Assembly: GCA_921293015.1 (NCBI GenBank)
Contig: OV121091.1
Coordinates: 38,424,839-38,488,838 of the forward strand
Reading direction: 5' to 3'
Source of the DNA: Phorcus lineatus
Taxonomy: Eukaryota > Mollusca > Gastropoda > Trochida > Trochidae
DNA length: 64,000 nucleotides
Positions 1 through 12,165 of this stretch are shown here, piece after piece. The notes below the pieces were generated by a model that saw nothing but the letters and a program-made list of their open reading frames with translations, was not told where the DNA came from and did no database searches. The translations under genes and the position numbers were made by a program. Position 1 is the first letter of the stretch. Each line of letters opens with the position of its first letter.

Positions 1-1265
1 AATGACCTGGACAGTTGATATCAGCTTGTTATCACAAATAAAATTATCTCTATTTCTTTTCATTATGTTAAACAGCATCATCAGTAAATTAACAACTACA
101 AGGTATTCTTATTTTTCAAAGATTTAATTAATGACTAGATTCTATATTGTTTAATACGTTTGTTGAAAATAAATACCAATCAATTCTGAATAGCCTTATT
201 ACAGGAATCACATCTGTTTATATCAGTGAACCTCATGATCACTTGACACACTAAAGAATGACAATGCTTTTTGAATCCTTGTGTGAAGCTTTGTCAATTC
301 AATTTTTAACACTAATTTTGAACTCATATTTGAGATAAACTTTTCAGAAAAACAATAATTCCTTTACAAAGATCAGTGTCAAAAACAAATAAATATGAAA
401 CCCACAGTTTTATATATTATAATTGGGTCCACTTGATATTTTATTCAGATTCATTATTTTAATCTTAAAGCGAGGGTATCTTACCAAACAACCAATAGAA
501 GAATGAGGTTTAAATAGAATAGATCTTAAATTTTAAAAAATATAAAATCAATACATTAGCATAAATTTTCTTCTCATGTGATCTTTTATGCTGATATCCC
601 GATATCACACTTGAGGAAGAAAATTAAATATTTTCTACTTAAATATCAATAAAACTAAAAATCATGTAGCACATCTGATCATCATAATCTTTTAACTAAT
701 CCGGAGTGACACACCAATCACAATAATAACACATTGACAACCTGACAACGAAGATCATGGGTGATCACATTTGAAATAAAACCCATCTAAAAGAAATATT
801 GCATTCAGTTTCAAGATGAAATGGAAATGCCAAGTAGCGTAATGTCATATTTCATCAGCATTTGTATTCTAATACCAGATCTAAAATTAGTTAACATGGC
901 TTGTTTTACAATTAATTTTTCCGGCCTACGCAAACATTTACATGCACGTAAAGATTACATTGCACTGTAGGTAAGGATCAGCTAGAAATGGGTTTGTATT
1001 TCATTCATCTTAATTGTGAAAGACCACAGGACACAGCATAGGTGCAAACAAAAGTCACATGAAGCAAAATGAACAAATTAACTGAAGTCAGCCAAGGAGA
1101 AAAAATAATTTTTGAAATTAATGAATTCAATTACATAAATCTCATTATGACTTTTATGATATTAAAAGTTTTGAATCCTTCTCAAAAGAGATCTAAGTGC
1201 AAATCAGTTAACAGACATGCAAACTTCGAATTGGAAATAAACGGGTTCAACAGGACGAATAATCA
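1..1265. other. AT-rich unique sequence, no gene seen
   Basis: Stops are frequent in all frames, and I see no tandem repeat, RNA gene or convincing splice-bounded open frame. The 67-codon open frame near 1069-1272 is asparagine/isoleucine/lysine-rich, as expected from AT-rich noncoding DNA. Confidence 0.6.
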
Positions 1266-1270
1266 CTTGT

Positions 1271-1925
1271 AAACATAGTATGTCATTGCCATGAATTCAA
1301 TAATCTATTTATCATCAAAGTCGCAAATCAAAGAAAATAATCAAAAACAACATCAAAGCGTAGATTATCAGCTGTTGGCAAATTTCTAATGTCATAGGCA
1401 AATTATAAAGCAAAAGCATTGTTTGTGATGAGATCTCATGGAACTATATGATATTTCACCCTTGAGCAATTTATGAAAATTTGAACCCTGATATGATTAT
1501 CCTTGTAGATAATGAATATTCTAACTGTAGGTATAAAGTGAGAATATATAGAGGATATTATATGAGTGTCCATGACATACTATGTTTACAACACGAGTGC
1601 TTAATATTAGTATTTCCCGAGCGAGAGCGAGGGATATACAGATATTAAGGCATGAGCGTCGTAAACATAGTATGTCATGGACACAAATATGTTATTCTGT
1701 TTATTACCAAAGTCGAGAAATCAAAGAAACTAATCAAAATCAACATAAAAGCATAGGCGCATTTGGAACACAACGTCATAGGCGAACTGTGACGTCAAAG
1801 CATTGTTTTTGACGTGACGTCACAATGAAAAATGATATGTTGCCCTAGGTCATCGTATCAAAAATATGAACCCCAATATGATTGCCCTCGTAGGTAATAA
1901 ACACCTATTATAGTACATTACATCG
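1271..1925. repeat. Old direct duplication (~260 bp, twice) around a hairpin
   Basis: Segment 1271-1530 is matched, with many differences, by 1662-1925. Shared landmarks in the same order are ACATAGTATGTCAT, AAAGTCG..AAATCAAAGAAA, AATCAAAA.CAACAT, AAAGCATTGTTT, and TATGAACCCCAATATGATT against TTTGAACCCTGATATGATT. The two copies flank the hairpin at 1566-1684. Together they look like the remains of a non-autonomous transposable element or a pair of diverged copies. No coding capacity is seen. Confidence 0.6.
1566..1684. repeat. Imperfect palindrome (foldback, ~52-bp arms)
   Basis: The left arm begins GTGTCCATGACATACTATG and the right arm ends with its exact complement, CATAGTATGTCATGGACAC. 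The centre is CCGAGCGAGAGCGAGGG. The outer ~24 bases pair almost perfectly and the inner arm pairs with mismatches. Short palindromes with such a GAGCGAG tip are typical of MITE-like foldback elements in invertebrate genomes; the family is not identified. Confidence 0.75.
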
Positions 1926-4900
1926 ACATTCATACCTGAAAGTTTAGATTGGGAATAAACCTAACAAAGCATATTAATCTCATAATACAACGTGAAGAAC
2001 AGGGTGTCGCAAACAGTGATTCAAGATACCCTATCCTCATTATCACTGGTGCCCTCAAAAGAAAACGAGGAAAACTTTACTTCCCACAGGAAGTTGTCTC
2101 AATTGAATTTAAGAACCCTTTTTTTCCCAGGAAACAAATCTTATCAAGACTCACATAACTGGTTTCAAACACTGTTCTTTTAAGATCACTGTTGCCTTTG
2201 AATAAAGTCAGACATAGTTCTTAATAAGATAACCATTCTTTAAATCAGATAATTGATTAATTTACGATTGACATTGTTATTGGATTTACAATCGTCTGGA
2301 TGCTTTGTTTAGGTATCATCCTTTGTAATCAATGCTGGATGGCTGATTTTTCTCTCTAGATAGAGTCGGTACACTCCAGTAAGATATTGATGGCAATTTG
2401 ATAAGTACCATATACACACACTGTATGATACAGGTAGCAACATCTATCTTCAGTGAATGTAATCTTTCAACACAATTCTAACTCCGTCATTAGGTGTAAT
2501 GATGCAACAGAACTCTACAGGATTTATATATAGATTTCAAAATCGTCTTGTAGTCACAGTAAACAAGGCATTGCTGGATAATTGCTGTAAACTGAATATA
2601 CAGCATGTCTTATAACTTCCTCGTTGTATATGAAATTTAACACTACCTGTGAATTTATCATAAATTTAACAACCAAACTGAATCAATGCTATAGGATACC
2701 TATTTAAGTTGATCAACCGATAGATATTAATTTCTTTATTTTGCATAGTAAAAATGATTAAGATTGATGCTTTTAATGTTCATTTTTTCAAATCACATCT
2801 TGTAAGTACATTTAACTAAGTTACATAAACAAATAAGAAATATGAATTGAATTATTCATCACAAAGTATAAAATTAACTTAAAGTTTCATAACAAATATT
2901 TTGGTGTATATTACACCACACGAAAATCAAATCAATCAAAATTTATCTCTTTTTATTGTTCTGAACAAATAAAATTAAGTGTTAATCTTTAATCACATTA
3001 GCTATTTAGACTTTGAGATATTTTTGCTTTTACTTTTAAATATGTTCTAAAAAGTAGTTTTACATAGTACATAGTCCTTTTGCACCATATGTTCAGAAAT
3101 CTAATTAAACAAGTATTCATGGCATAGATGCATAAACAAAAAATTTATTTTCACCAATCTAGCTTTGAGAAACAATTTAAGCATTATTTTCACCAATCTA
3201 TCTTTATTCTTAAAATAAAATAAAAAGTTATCTAATACATAATTTTAATATTAATTGAGATAATGCCTTCTCTCAAAAAGGGTAATTATTTTCTTGTTTA
3301 ATCAAGTTAGAAACAGTATGTTGGTTGTATCTGGTAAAACAAAAATTGCACGTTCAATTTGATAATGATTTAACAGAATCTATTTACATCACAAAAAGAG
3401 TCTAGGGGGTTGAATAATTGTATATTTGTAAGTTACTTGTACTTTATATTCAAAAACAAATTTTGCACGAGTAACAAATTGATTTGAACATCAACTGTGT
3501 GTTTTCTGTGTAAAAGTATTTGAAATGTTATCTTGTGTATAGGAATTCTTCAAACTGAATATGAATTAAGGAACCAGCTATCTTGAACACACAAATATTG
3601 TATCATTATGTCATCTCTTCAGTCATTATTTTGAAGTTACAGAAACATTTTAAACTGAGTGGCTGCATAAAAAACACATAAAACTGTTTATCTTACAAAT
3701 CGATCTTGTATATTAAATTCATCGTAAAGAAACTAATTTAAGTATACAAACTCTATATTTCAGCAAGACGATGTTCATTACTTCAAGTATAAATGAATCA
3801 AGTATATTGAGTTAAACTTATAGAATCCATCTTGAGTGATGTCGAAGTCATCAGCACCAGAAACTACGCCTACGTCTACTCCTGCTATCAAATTAAGCTA
3901 GACCAATTAACTGGCATCCAATATGTTGTTGAGAATTTGTCTGTTCTGAAGACAGAACAGGATCTAAACAAGGGCAAGATAAACTCTCTCTTGATATATA
4001 GATATATATATAAATGTAGCTGGAATAATTCCATTAATGATTCCTATGGTTTGACCAGGGCTAACTAATATCAATTAGTTCAGAATAACAGCAGTGGTAA
4101 CTAGTTATAGTGAAAGAGACATATTTCTTACTGTATGATCAAAAGACCATTTATCACCCTCAGAAACTCATTTTCAATTACATATTTAATTATTGATTAT
4201 TGAAAATATATTGAATTGAACTCACAATTCATGATGTATGGTGTAACATTAAATGATGCCCTAATAATAATAGAATATTAATTTATGAGAGGCAATAAGA
4301 GGGTAGTGAATTAATGAGAAATAAGTTCTGTAAATTATAATACTGAAAAAGGAAATCACAAAACCATGGAATTCTTTTCTTGTAAAAAAAAGTATAAGAC
4401 ATACACAGTCTCTCTCCCAAAAATGTGGGATCATTTCTGAAGGTAACATTCTATATATGTTTCTCAGAGATTAAAAAGAGATTAACACTAGAGTTTCAAA
4501 CGAAATCATCATATGTTAATTCAGTATTATATTAAAAGACAAATAATAAATGATAGGACTGTGAAACAGGCTAAAATTTCAAATTACAAAAACTCAAATT
4601 ACAATAAAAAGAATGCCTTTAAAAAAATCTAATTTAAGAATGGAAACAACATGTCACACAATAAAGAACCAGTTAGTCCACCTGTGAAAGCATACAGTCC
4701 TATAGGGAATGATTTATAGAGACCAGACTAGCTAAATGGTGATATAGGCTATTAACTACAGATTAAATACCTCTTTAATTGTCTCTTTGTTAAACAGAAC
4801 AGAAGCTCTTGTGGTAAAACTTGAATAGGTACTTTTATCTTTTCTAAGATGATAAAGAAAATTAAACCTTTTCAAATTTAATTTAGTTATGATGTGAATA

Positions 4901-5800
4901 AGGATAATTTATGATTTTCAATCATTTGTAGTGAGGGAATAATGTTAAATAAATATCACAATCCAAATGTCAAATATAATTTACAAATGATAATCATGAA
5001 AATAGGAATAATTGATTAAAACCATTATCTATCCATTTATGTTTTCAAACAACCTTCAAATAAAACCAAAAATAAACAAAACAATTATTGAGTCGGCAAG
5101 TAAATTTTATCTCTTATTTTAAACATGCAACAAGTAAACTAAAACCATAGGCATTGAAATAAAATGTCTTCACAATGAAATTGCTGCTAAACAGAAGAAA
5201 AATCAAGATTTATCTTCAACATTTAAGAAATCAGTACAGAAAGCACTTCACCTTGATAAATTGAATTTTAAAAATCATTCACCAATTATCACTCAGGTAT
5301 ATATGATACTATGTTTTATCAAAAAATAATATAAATACAATAATAAATATATTTCAAGAGAAAGGATCATATGATATATAAGTGTAACTAATTAACTAAT
5401 CGAATTAACCAAGTATATAAAGAATGATAGTAATGTAAGTACAAAAAGATATTCAACCAGTAACTTTGTAATTGAATATACTTTATTCAGACAACATGGA
5501 AATACAGACACTTTTTCCACTCTCATAAAATACAAATATGGTATCCAACTTCTATCCATATCCTAGGAAAGGGAATAAAGATTTATACTAATATTCTGTA
5601 AATAAGTAAGTTGGATATCCATAAAATGCTATAATTTATTAACTCACCAATTTCTGGAATACCGCAAAAATAGTTCATTCCTACCCTTCCAATAAAGGAC
5701 ATACTTGGACAATAAATGAAATAAATTGTTCCTACCTTGAAATCAATAAAAACATGCTAATTGAAAGTATTTCCACCATTAAACAAACATAATCCAACAG
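1926..5800. other. AT-rich sequence, no gene or organised repeat
   Basis: This is a long AT-rich stretch with only short chance open frames. A ~24-bp motif, ATTTTCACCAATCTA, occurs twice near 3148 and 3186. A minus-strand donor-like GGTGAGTT lies near 5645. Nothing else is supportable. Confidence 0.55.
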
Positions 5801-6001
5801 GTGAATGCAGAGAGAGTTACTACCTGTGGACAGTGGACAGGAGATGAGCAGGTATCCTCCAGTGGACTGCAGTCCAGGCATCCTACACAGCACTATATAG
5901 CAGCAGCAGTAGCGAGGAGTCTGCAACACAAGAGTACCTTATTTCAACACTGTGTAGAGTCTCTGAATCACCCTACTCTCAGTCTCTCTCTACCAGTCTA
6001 A
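5801..6001 (+). CDS. Possible exon, unrecognised protein (low confidence)
   Basis: The frame is open for 66 codons in a patch clearly less AT-rich than its surroundings. A splice-acceptor-like AATCCAACAG ends at 5800 after a pyrimidine-containing run. The reading continues through VNAERVTTCGQWTGDEQ, then a serine/glutamine/histidine-rich part and AAAVARSLQH, and stops at 5999-6001. A donor-like CAG|GTATCC lies at about 5850. The same patch contains CACTATATAGC, which could be a TATA-like element on either strand, and the minus strand is also open here, so strand and coding status are uncertain. I recognise no domain. It may instead be a CT-rich noncoding patch or an untranslated exon. Confidence 0.2.
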   Translation: MNAERVTTCGQWTGDEQVSSSGLQSRHPTQHYIAAAVARSLQHKSTLFQHCVESLNHPTLSLSLPV

Positions 6002-7534
6002 CTCAGTCCACCTCTCTCTATTTCCCAATCTCTCTGATTTTTAGTCTCAGAGTGTGACTAGTGAAAGCATCTCTCGTAGTAATCATCTTCTACTACAGAC
6101 CAGCTTCCTCTGACTGGCCCAGTCTGTTTAATCATTACCATGTTTCTCTCAACGCTGCATTCATGGGTAGTGCCCATGCTTGTGTGGTGCTTGATGTGAA
6201 GTATCGTACGGTGCATGCATGTTCTTAGTATTGCAGCTGTAACTATTTTCTCTTGTGTGGTTGTTGATGCAACCATATAGTCGCCTAAACTGGCAAAACT
6301 ATCAGTAACCTAATACAAGTTTATACCATACTTGAATAAAGTACATACAAAAAGGATAATAAACGGTCCATAATCAAAGATTAGACCAAAATCACTTGAC
6401 TTATGATCTGAATTTTGTATACAAGCTACTGTCTAAGTACTTACTTGATACACTTACTTAACTAAAAAACTAAAACTAACAATAATTTCAAACCAAGTGG
6501 AAAAGTAGGAACCTGTTGTAAACTGGTACATAGGAATGACAATATAGCTAAGCTGGTAGGGAAGCTGATGCAAGTCCTGGATCAATTCAAATTAATCTTA
6601 CAAATAGACTCAGAAATTAAAAAATTGGAAAATATTAAATAGAATGAATAGGAGACTCAAATTTCTCAAACAAGGTCACAAGTATTCTCATACACTTGCT
6701 TAGGCTCCTGTCTTATTTCAGGGTCTAGCTTACAGACTAAAAATGTTAATATCATTTATCAAACTAATCTTTTTTCCACCCTCTAATTAGATAACATTTT
6801 TAGGAAATACTATATTTAATTCTGATATTCAAATTCTAATTGGTAATATGAGTTCCCAATTTCACAAACAAGATATAAGTGAGATATTTTCCCATTGTAA
6901 GTTGCAATTGTCACGGTATGTAATGCAAAGAACAGACAACTCTGGCCTATGCATCAACCAGTCCTACAACAATAAAAATTTAGTACTAATTCCTCATTTT
7001 TGTCATGTGTGCATACAGTTTGTGACTAATTTGATATATCATACCTACAGACATGAATAAAAAATGCTAAATGCTACAAAAATGTCATTGTTGTTTTTGT
7101 TATACATGAATTTAACTTCTTTTCCTTCAACACAAGCATGCTTATCAGGTGATTTGATTAAGTGAAGTAACCATTGCCAGTCATAATGTATAGATGCTCT
7201 TTACACTAAATTTGGGTCTTCAACTTAACAAAAGAATGAATATATTAAGCATAGGTAATTGATGTTGAAGTTAAACATAATATTCCCATTGGGAACCATG
7301 ACAGAAAATGGTTTATCATCGTTTAATGACAATTTTTAGCATTGCATGGAAGGCATCACACACATACATTTATCACAACCTCTTTTAAAGAAAAAATAAA
7401 TCTCCATATTAAATCACTGTCTTGTAACAGTGGAACATCCATGCTTTATGGGAAATGCAAAAGAAGAAGCGTTACTGTTGTTCTGTTTAAAACAAAATTT
7501 GATGCAAACAAGTAAAGAAGTGAGCACAGCTCAC
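6002..7534. other. No gene seen; CT-rich then AT-rich sequence
   Basis: A short CT-rich run (TCTCTCTCT blocks, ~5975-6040) is followed by ordinary AT-rich sequence. The open frames at 6058-6276 (-) and 6848-7060 (+) have no splice-like borders and no recognisable protein character. Confidence 0.5.
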
Positions 7535-8010
7535 ATACCCCCGCTTCAAATTATAGTCTGGGTTTCTTTGTTGGTCTAACCCTCAAAAAGCATTTATAGT
7601 TTAGGAGATATGCTCTGGACAAAGGACTTGGTCTTAGATGCACTGTTTTAGTCATGTTTCCATAGAAACCGCAAAAAAAAAAAAAAATCTTCTGGTGGTC
7701 TAACCCTCAAAAGGCACATCTAGCGATCATGGTTGATAAGTGTATGAAGTTTGGTGAAGCTAGCATGTATAGTTTAGGAGATATGCTCCGGACAAAGGAC
7801 TTGGTCATAATCGCTTTTTTAGTCATGTTTCCATGGAAACAGCAAAAAAATAAAAATCATTTGTTGGTCTAACCCTCAAAAGGCACATCAAGGGATCATG
7901 GTTGATAAGTGTATGAAGTCTGGCAAAGCTAGCATGTATAGTTTAGGAGATATGCTCCGGACAAAGGACTTGGTCATAGAGTCGCTGTTTTAGTCATGTT
8001 TCCAAGGCTT
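7535..8010 (+). mobile_element. 5' part of a non-autonomous element with ~171-bp internal units
   Basis: It begins at ATACCCCCGCTT, the same motif that forms the 5' arm of the hairpin at 12263-12295. It then carries units of about 171 bp: GTCATGTTTCC recurs at 7651, 7822 and 7993. Each unit includes GGTCTAACCCTCAAAAGGC, GTTTAGGAGATATGCTC and GGACAAAGGACTTGGTC. The sequence breaks off inside a unit at about 8003 and lacks the 3' microsatellite and hairpin. Internal minisatellite plus terminal hairpin resembles Helitron/Helentron-derived (HINE-like) elements of bivalves and other marine invertebrates; that family assignment is inference. Confidence 0.7.
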
Positions 8011-8594
8011 ATGTTTATGTACATTTGTAAGTGAGGTGATACTTTTGATAAACAGTCTATTTAGATGTTTAGTTGCTTAGTAACTAACATCATGTACAAA
8101 AAGGTTAAATTGTTATATTAGGTTGTGATCAAACATTATCCTTGGTTAATTTCACATTCAAGTCATGTAATTATATTGAAATTAATAGCAAATATAGGAA
8201 ACATGGCAATATTGAGCTGAAAAGTAAAATTTTAAAATTAAATTCTTGTTTTAATTCTTATCACAAATCAGATAAGTTGCAAATAAACTTGAAAAGTTCA
8301 ATGTTGTTAAAAAAATATCAAAGCTTATATGATTATACATTTTCTGAATTTAATGTAAACTTATAAATTCATCCATATATTTTATTTATTTCAAGCTAAG
8401 AATATACATTTTGATCAAAGTCCTTGACTCAAATTTATATCCATTACTCTTTTCTTAAGAAGCTGTTGCCAAGAAATAGCTTGTTTGTTTTTTAAGACAC
8501 CACTTCTAAATGCCATTCAATGACTTGACTCTTCTTTTTGGAAAAGATCACAGTTTAAGGTTCTTTACACTATTCAATACCTTCTGCCTCACAC
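8011..8594. other. AT-rich sequence, no gene seen
   Basis: The open frame 8142-8366 (+) is lysine/asparagine/tyrosine-rich, as AT-rich noncoding DNA would give. No repeat is recognised. Confidence 0.5.
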
Positions 8595-8775
8595 CTGATG
8601 AGGCTGGACATTATTATCCAATCAGAATCTCTGCTGTCTTTACCCCCTTTGACTGACTGCAAGACCCAACTTCCTGCCTGACCTGTCACTAACGAGGAGC
8701 AATGGCCGCCATTAGCAAAAACAACTGATTCTTGATTATTAAAATCACAGTTGCCAACAGAAATAGAAGGCATAT
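8595..8775 (-). CDS. Possible internal exon, unrecognised protein (low confidence)
   Basis: On the minus strand an acceptor-like TTTTTGCAACTGTAG precedes 8775 and a donor-like CATCAG|GTGTGAGG follows 8595. The 181 bases between are open throughout in one frame. The peptide starts MPSISVGNCDFNNQESVVF, has three cysteines or so in its first half, and ends in a tryptophan/isoleucine-rich stretch (DWIIMSSLI). The patch is less AT-rich than its neighbours. On the opposite strand it contains ATCCAATCAG (CCAAT-like), CAATGGCCGCCATTAG and a strong donor-like CCAAA|GTAAGTAG at 8795/8796, so it could instead be a plus-strand promoter and 5' untranslated exon. No domain is recognised. Confidence 0.25.
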
Positions 8776-8795
8776 CTACAGTTGCAAAAACCAAA
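8605..8795 (+). promoter_or_regulatory. Alternative reading: plus-strand promoter / first noncoding exon
   Basis: A CCAAT-type box (ATCCAATCAG) lies near 8620. About 80 bases on is CAATGGCCGCCATTAG, which contains a YY1-like GCCGCCATT. The patch ends with a consensus donor AAA|GTAAGTAG at 8795. All plus frames contain stops, so any transcript would begin with untranslated sequence. Two short splice-bounded open pieces follow on the same strand (9073-9147 and 9837-9925). The call rests only on motif spacing. Confidence 0.2.
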
Positions 8796-9072
8796 GTAAG
8801 TAGACCATTAATGCTACATACACAGTAAAATATCTTAACCTTATTGCTCTTCCTTATTTCATGAAAGAGCTGATAAAAAAAATCATTGAAATGTTGGCTT
8901 CAGACAGTCAAAATGAAAAAAAATTTCAAGTCCATTCCCTTCAGTAGAATATGTAATAAAGTTACTGATTGCCACTGTTGACAAGTTAAGTTTATTAACA
9001 CTGATTTGATGAAAGTTATATGTAGTTCCATTTCTTTGACAATATTAAGCAAAGATGGCATTATTTACATAG

Positions 9073-9147
9073 GTGTGCTCTGAACCATGACTGCTGGGAG
9101 AGGAGGAAAGTGGACAAGTCATTATATAACAGGAAACAGCTGGCACT
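9073..9147 (+). CDS. Possible short exon, unrecognised protein (low confidence)
   Basis: The 75-bp piece is bordered by acceptor-like TTTACATAG and by a consensus donor, CACT|GTAAGTTTG. Two frames are usable. One is open throughout (CALNHDCWERRKVDKSLYN...), charged and cysteine/tryptophan-containing. Another begins at a good initiation context, ACCATGACT at 9087, and reads MTAGRGGKWTSHY.... Joined directly to the 9837 piece, the second frame would hit a stop. The first frame fits only if the next acceptor is at 9840 rather than 9836, so the exon order is not resolved. No family is recognised. Confidence 0.28.
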
Positions 9148-9836
9148 GTAAGTTTGCTGACCTAATTCTTCAATAAACATGCAGTATATTTCTAAACTGG
9201 TTAGATTAGGAATCGCATCAGAGGGTGCACTCCAATTTACAAATAGATAGTCTTGATTAATTGTAATTTCTTTTTGTGAAAACCCAGACAGGCTGATTGT
9301 CCAATAAATGGTGTGGGAGAACTTGATACTATTTGCCATTTAACCTGAAATTGATAATTGAAATTTGCAATCAATAATTGTAAAACCATTAAGTTGTTCC
9401 CAGTTTTAAGTTTGATCACATGTGTTCATTTCAGAACATATAATTAGCATAACATAATTTGTGTGTATACTTATTGGAATATGAAATTTATTTTTATAAA
9501 ACTTACACTCATAAATGTTAGTATTGCTGAACTTAAATGTATGTAAATATTTGGAATACGGGATTATAATACAAAATGTTAAAGCACTTTATATTTATTC
9601 CTGCTATTGAACTTGAATAATGATTAAATATAGCATAAAGTTATTGGTGAACACTAAATTTGGGATTTTCTGTAACTAATAAATTCTTAACCAACCCTTG
9701 GAATAATTATAAAACAATTACTTTATATTTTTATAATTTCAATTATGGTTTTCCTTAAGATGATTGTATATGATAAATATATGACCCCTTTATTTCTCTA
9801 AACTTGCTTTCACAACTGATTTACTTGATGTTTTAG
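9148..9836. other. Possible intron; AT-rich, no further exon seen
   Basis: This lies between two exon-like pieces. The minus-strand open frames at 9061-9339 and 9237-9419 overlap each other in different frames and have no coherent splice borders. The end, ACTTGATGTTTTAG at 9836, has the look of a 3' splice site. Confidence 0.35.
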
Positions 9837-9925
9837 AAAGAAGATTTGAACAAGAAAAGGAGAGGTGGAACAAGGAAGAATTCTTCATCTCCATGTATTC
9901 TTATGCAGCATGTGCAGTGAATTAG
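9837..9925 (+). CDS. Possible terminal exon with charged helix (low confidence)
   Basis: It follows TTTCACAACTGATTTACTTG..TTTTAG, a plausible branch/pyrimidine region and acceptor. One frame reads RRFEQEKERWNKEEFF, then ISMYSYAACAVN and a TAG stop at 9923-9925. The first half is a strongly charged, helix-forming segment that is unusual for random AT-rich DNA; the second half is short and neutral. No AATAAA signal is evident in the next few hundred bases, which weakens the terminal-exon reading. No family is recognised. Confidence 0.3.
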
Positions 9926-10640
9926 TCTTGAAGTAAAGATCGAACATTACAAAATATTTTTCATACAAAATGATGTTGTGAAAAAATGATGGTGGATGGA
10001 TTTGTAGACAATGTTAATTCATAAACAGATTGAAGGTGGGTTCATATACAGATTAAAAGAGATAATTTTGCATTATCAAATGTATGATTCTATATTATTT
10101 CAAGATAATATCTCATTGACCTTTATTTATTTAAGTGATTGTATCACTGATAATGTGCTTGTCAATGCTGAATAATTTTGCTAAGACTAAATATAAAAAG
10201 GATAAATCATCAGTCATATATTTAATGCCTGTAAATAATACTTCTTTGGCACATTCTACAATGCTTACGGACCCAAAAAAGTTTATGTCTTCAAACCTGC
10301 CATGTCTACAAAAAAACCCACTACACCCGATTTGTCTGCCTGATTCATCTTATCAACATTGTGCATTAACAGATTGGATGGTTTTAGAACACTGGTTTGT
10401 ACTTAAAATATTGTTATGACTTGATGTGTATTTCATGTAGTAGTTTGTATTAGAGAGCTGTTAATATTAGAATGTTTATTAAAAATATTCTAATACAGAC
10501 ACATGTTTTGTTGTATTTTTAGTGTTTGAAAATTAAAAGACAAAAAGTATACATGAGAGTAGATGTAACTTCATTATGGTTGTACATTTTTTAAGGAAAT
10601 GGATGTGAGGTGGCTGTGTGTTGTTGTAATGGTTGTTTGT
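9926..10640. other. AT-rich sequence, no gene seen
   Basis: The 94-codon open frame at 10135-10419 has no splice-like support and starts from a non-ATG codon. No repeat is recognised until the array at 10.65 kb. Confidence 0.45.
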
Positions 10641-11475
10641 ATGCTTTTATGGCTTTCTGGCAATGCTTCCGAAGCATCTCAACATATATCGTTTACAAGT
10701 GGTTGACAAGTTTTTATGGCTTACTGGCAATGCTTCCGCACCATGTCCACAAATAAATTTATGATGAGCTTGAGAAGGTTTTATTGCTTTCTGGCATTGT
10801 TCCCGCACCATCTCCACAAATAAAGTTTATGAGGGCTTGAGAAGTTTTTATGGCTTTCTGGCAATGCTTCCGCACCATGTCCACAAATAAAATTATGAGG
10901 GTTAAAAAAGGTTTTATGGCTTTCTGGCAATGGTTCAGCACCATGTCCACAAATAAATTGATGAGGAAGGTTTTATTGCTTTCTGGCATTGTTTCCGCAA
11001 CATCTCAGCAAAAAAAGTTTATGAGGGCTTGAGAAGTTTTTATGGCTTTCTGGCAATGCTTCCGCACCATGTCCACAAATAAAATTATGAGGGTTAAAAA
11101 AGGTTTTATGGCTTTCTGGCAATGGTTCAGCACCATGTCCACAAATAAATTGATGAGGAAGGTTTTATTGCTTTCTGGCATTGTTTCCGCAACATCTCCA
11201 CAAATAAAGTTTATGAGGGCTTGAGAAGTTTTTATGGCTTTCTGGCAATGGTTCAGCACCATGTCCACAAATAAATGAATGAGGGTTTGAGAAGGTTTTA
11301 TGGCTTTCTGGCAATGGTTCTGAACCATCTCCACAAAGTCTAAGATGGCCTGAAGGTTTTATGGCTTTCTGGCAATGCTTCCGAAACGTTTCCGAGATGG
11401 TCTGGAAGTACTTGCGGATACATTCCGGCAATGGTAAAATTCCTGTTCTGGCAATGCTTCCGCAACATATTTTCT
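10640..11475. repeat. Minisatellite, 59-67-bp monomers, 192-bp higher-order unit
   Basis: The landmark TTCTGGCA (or a one-base variant) recurs at 10655, 10722, 10789, 10856, 10922, 10981, 11048, 11114, 11173, 11240, 11306, 11367 and 11446. In the centre the spacing 66+59+67 repeats exactly, giving 192-bp trimers at 10856, 11048 and 11240. Monomers share TATGGCTTTCTGGCAATG, CCATGTCCACAAATAAA and GAGGGCTTGAGAAG. Long open frames on both strands (for example 11005-11334 minus, with repeated NHCQKAIK and FVDMV) arise from the repeat structure and are not taken as genes. Confidence 0.9.
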
Positions 11476-12165
11476 AGCCATTTTTTTTTGTAGGGGTATT
11501 CGCTTTTTTAGTCATGTTTCCATGGAAACCGCAAAAAATAAAAATCTTTTGGTGGTCTAACCCTCAAAAGGCACATGTAGGGATCATGGTTGATAAGTGT
11601 ATGAATTTTTGTGAAGCTAGCATTTATAGTTTAGGAGATATGCTCCGGACAAAGGACTTGGTCATAGAGTCGCTGTTTTAGTCATGTTTCCATGGAAACC
11701 GCAAAAAATAAAAATCTTTTGGTGGTCTAATCCTCAAAAGGCACATCTAGGGATCATGGTTGATAAGTGTATGAATTTTTGTGAAGCTAGCATTTATAGT
11801 TTAGGAGATATGCTCCGGACAAAGGACTTGGTCATAGAGTCGCTTTTTTAGTCATGTTTCCATGGAAACCGCAAAAAATAAAAAAAAGTTGTTGGTCTAA
11901 CCCTCAAAAGGCACATCTAGGGATCATGGTTGATAAGTGTATGAAGTTTGGTGAAGCTAGCATGTATACTTTAGGAGATATGCTCCGGACAAAGGACTTG
12001 GTCATAGAGTCGCTGTTTTAGTCATGTTTCCATGGAAACGGCAAAAAATAAAAATCATTTGTTGATCTAACCCTCAAAAGGCACATCTAGGGATCATGGT
12101 TGATAAGTGTATGAAGTTTGGTGAAGCTAGCATGTATAATTTAGGAGATATGCTCCGGACAAAGG

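Noticed and set aside
9061-9339. 92-codon minus-strand open frame
   Set aside because: It overlaps another minus frame, starts from a non-ATG codon and has no splice-like borders. The plus-strand piece at 9073-9147 is better bounded.
11005-11334. 109-codon minus-strand open frame with repeated NHCQKAIK units
   Set aside because: It is produced by the 192-bp minisatellite, other frames are equally open, and there are no splice or start signals.
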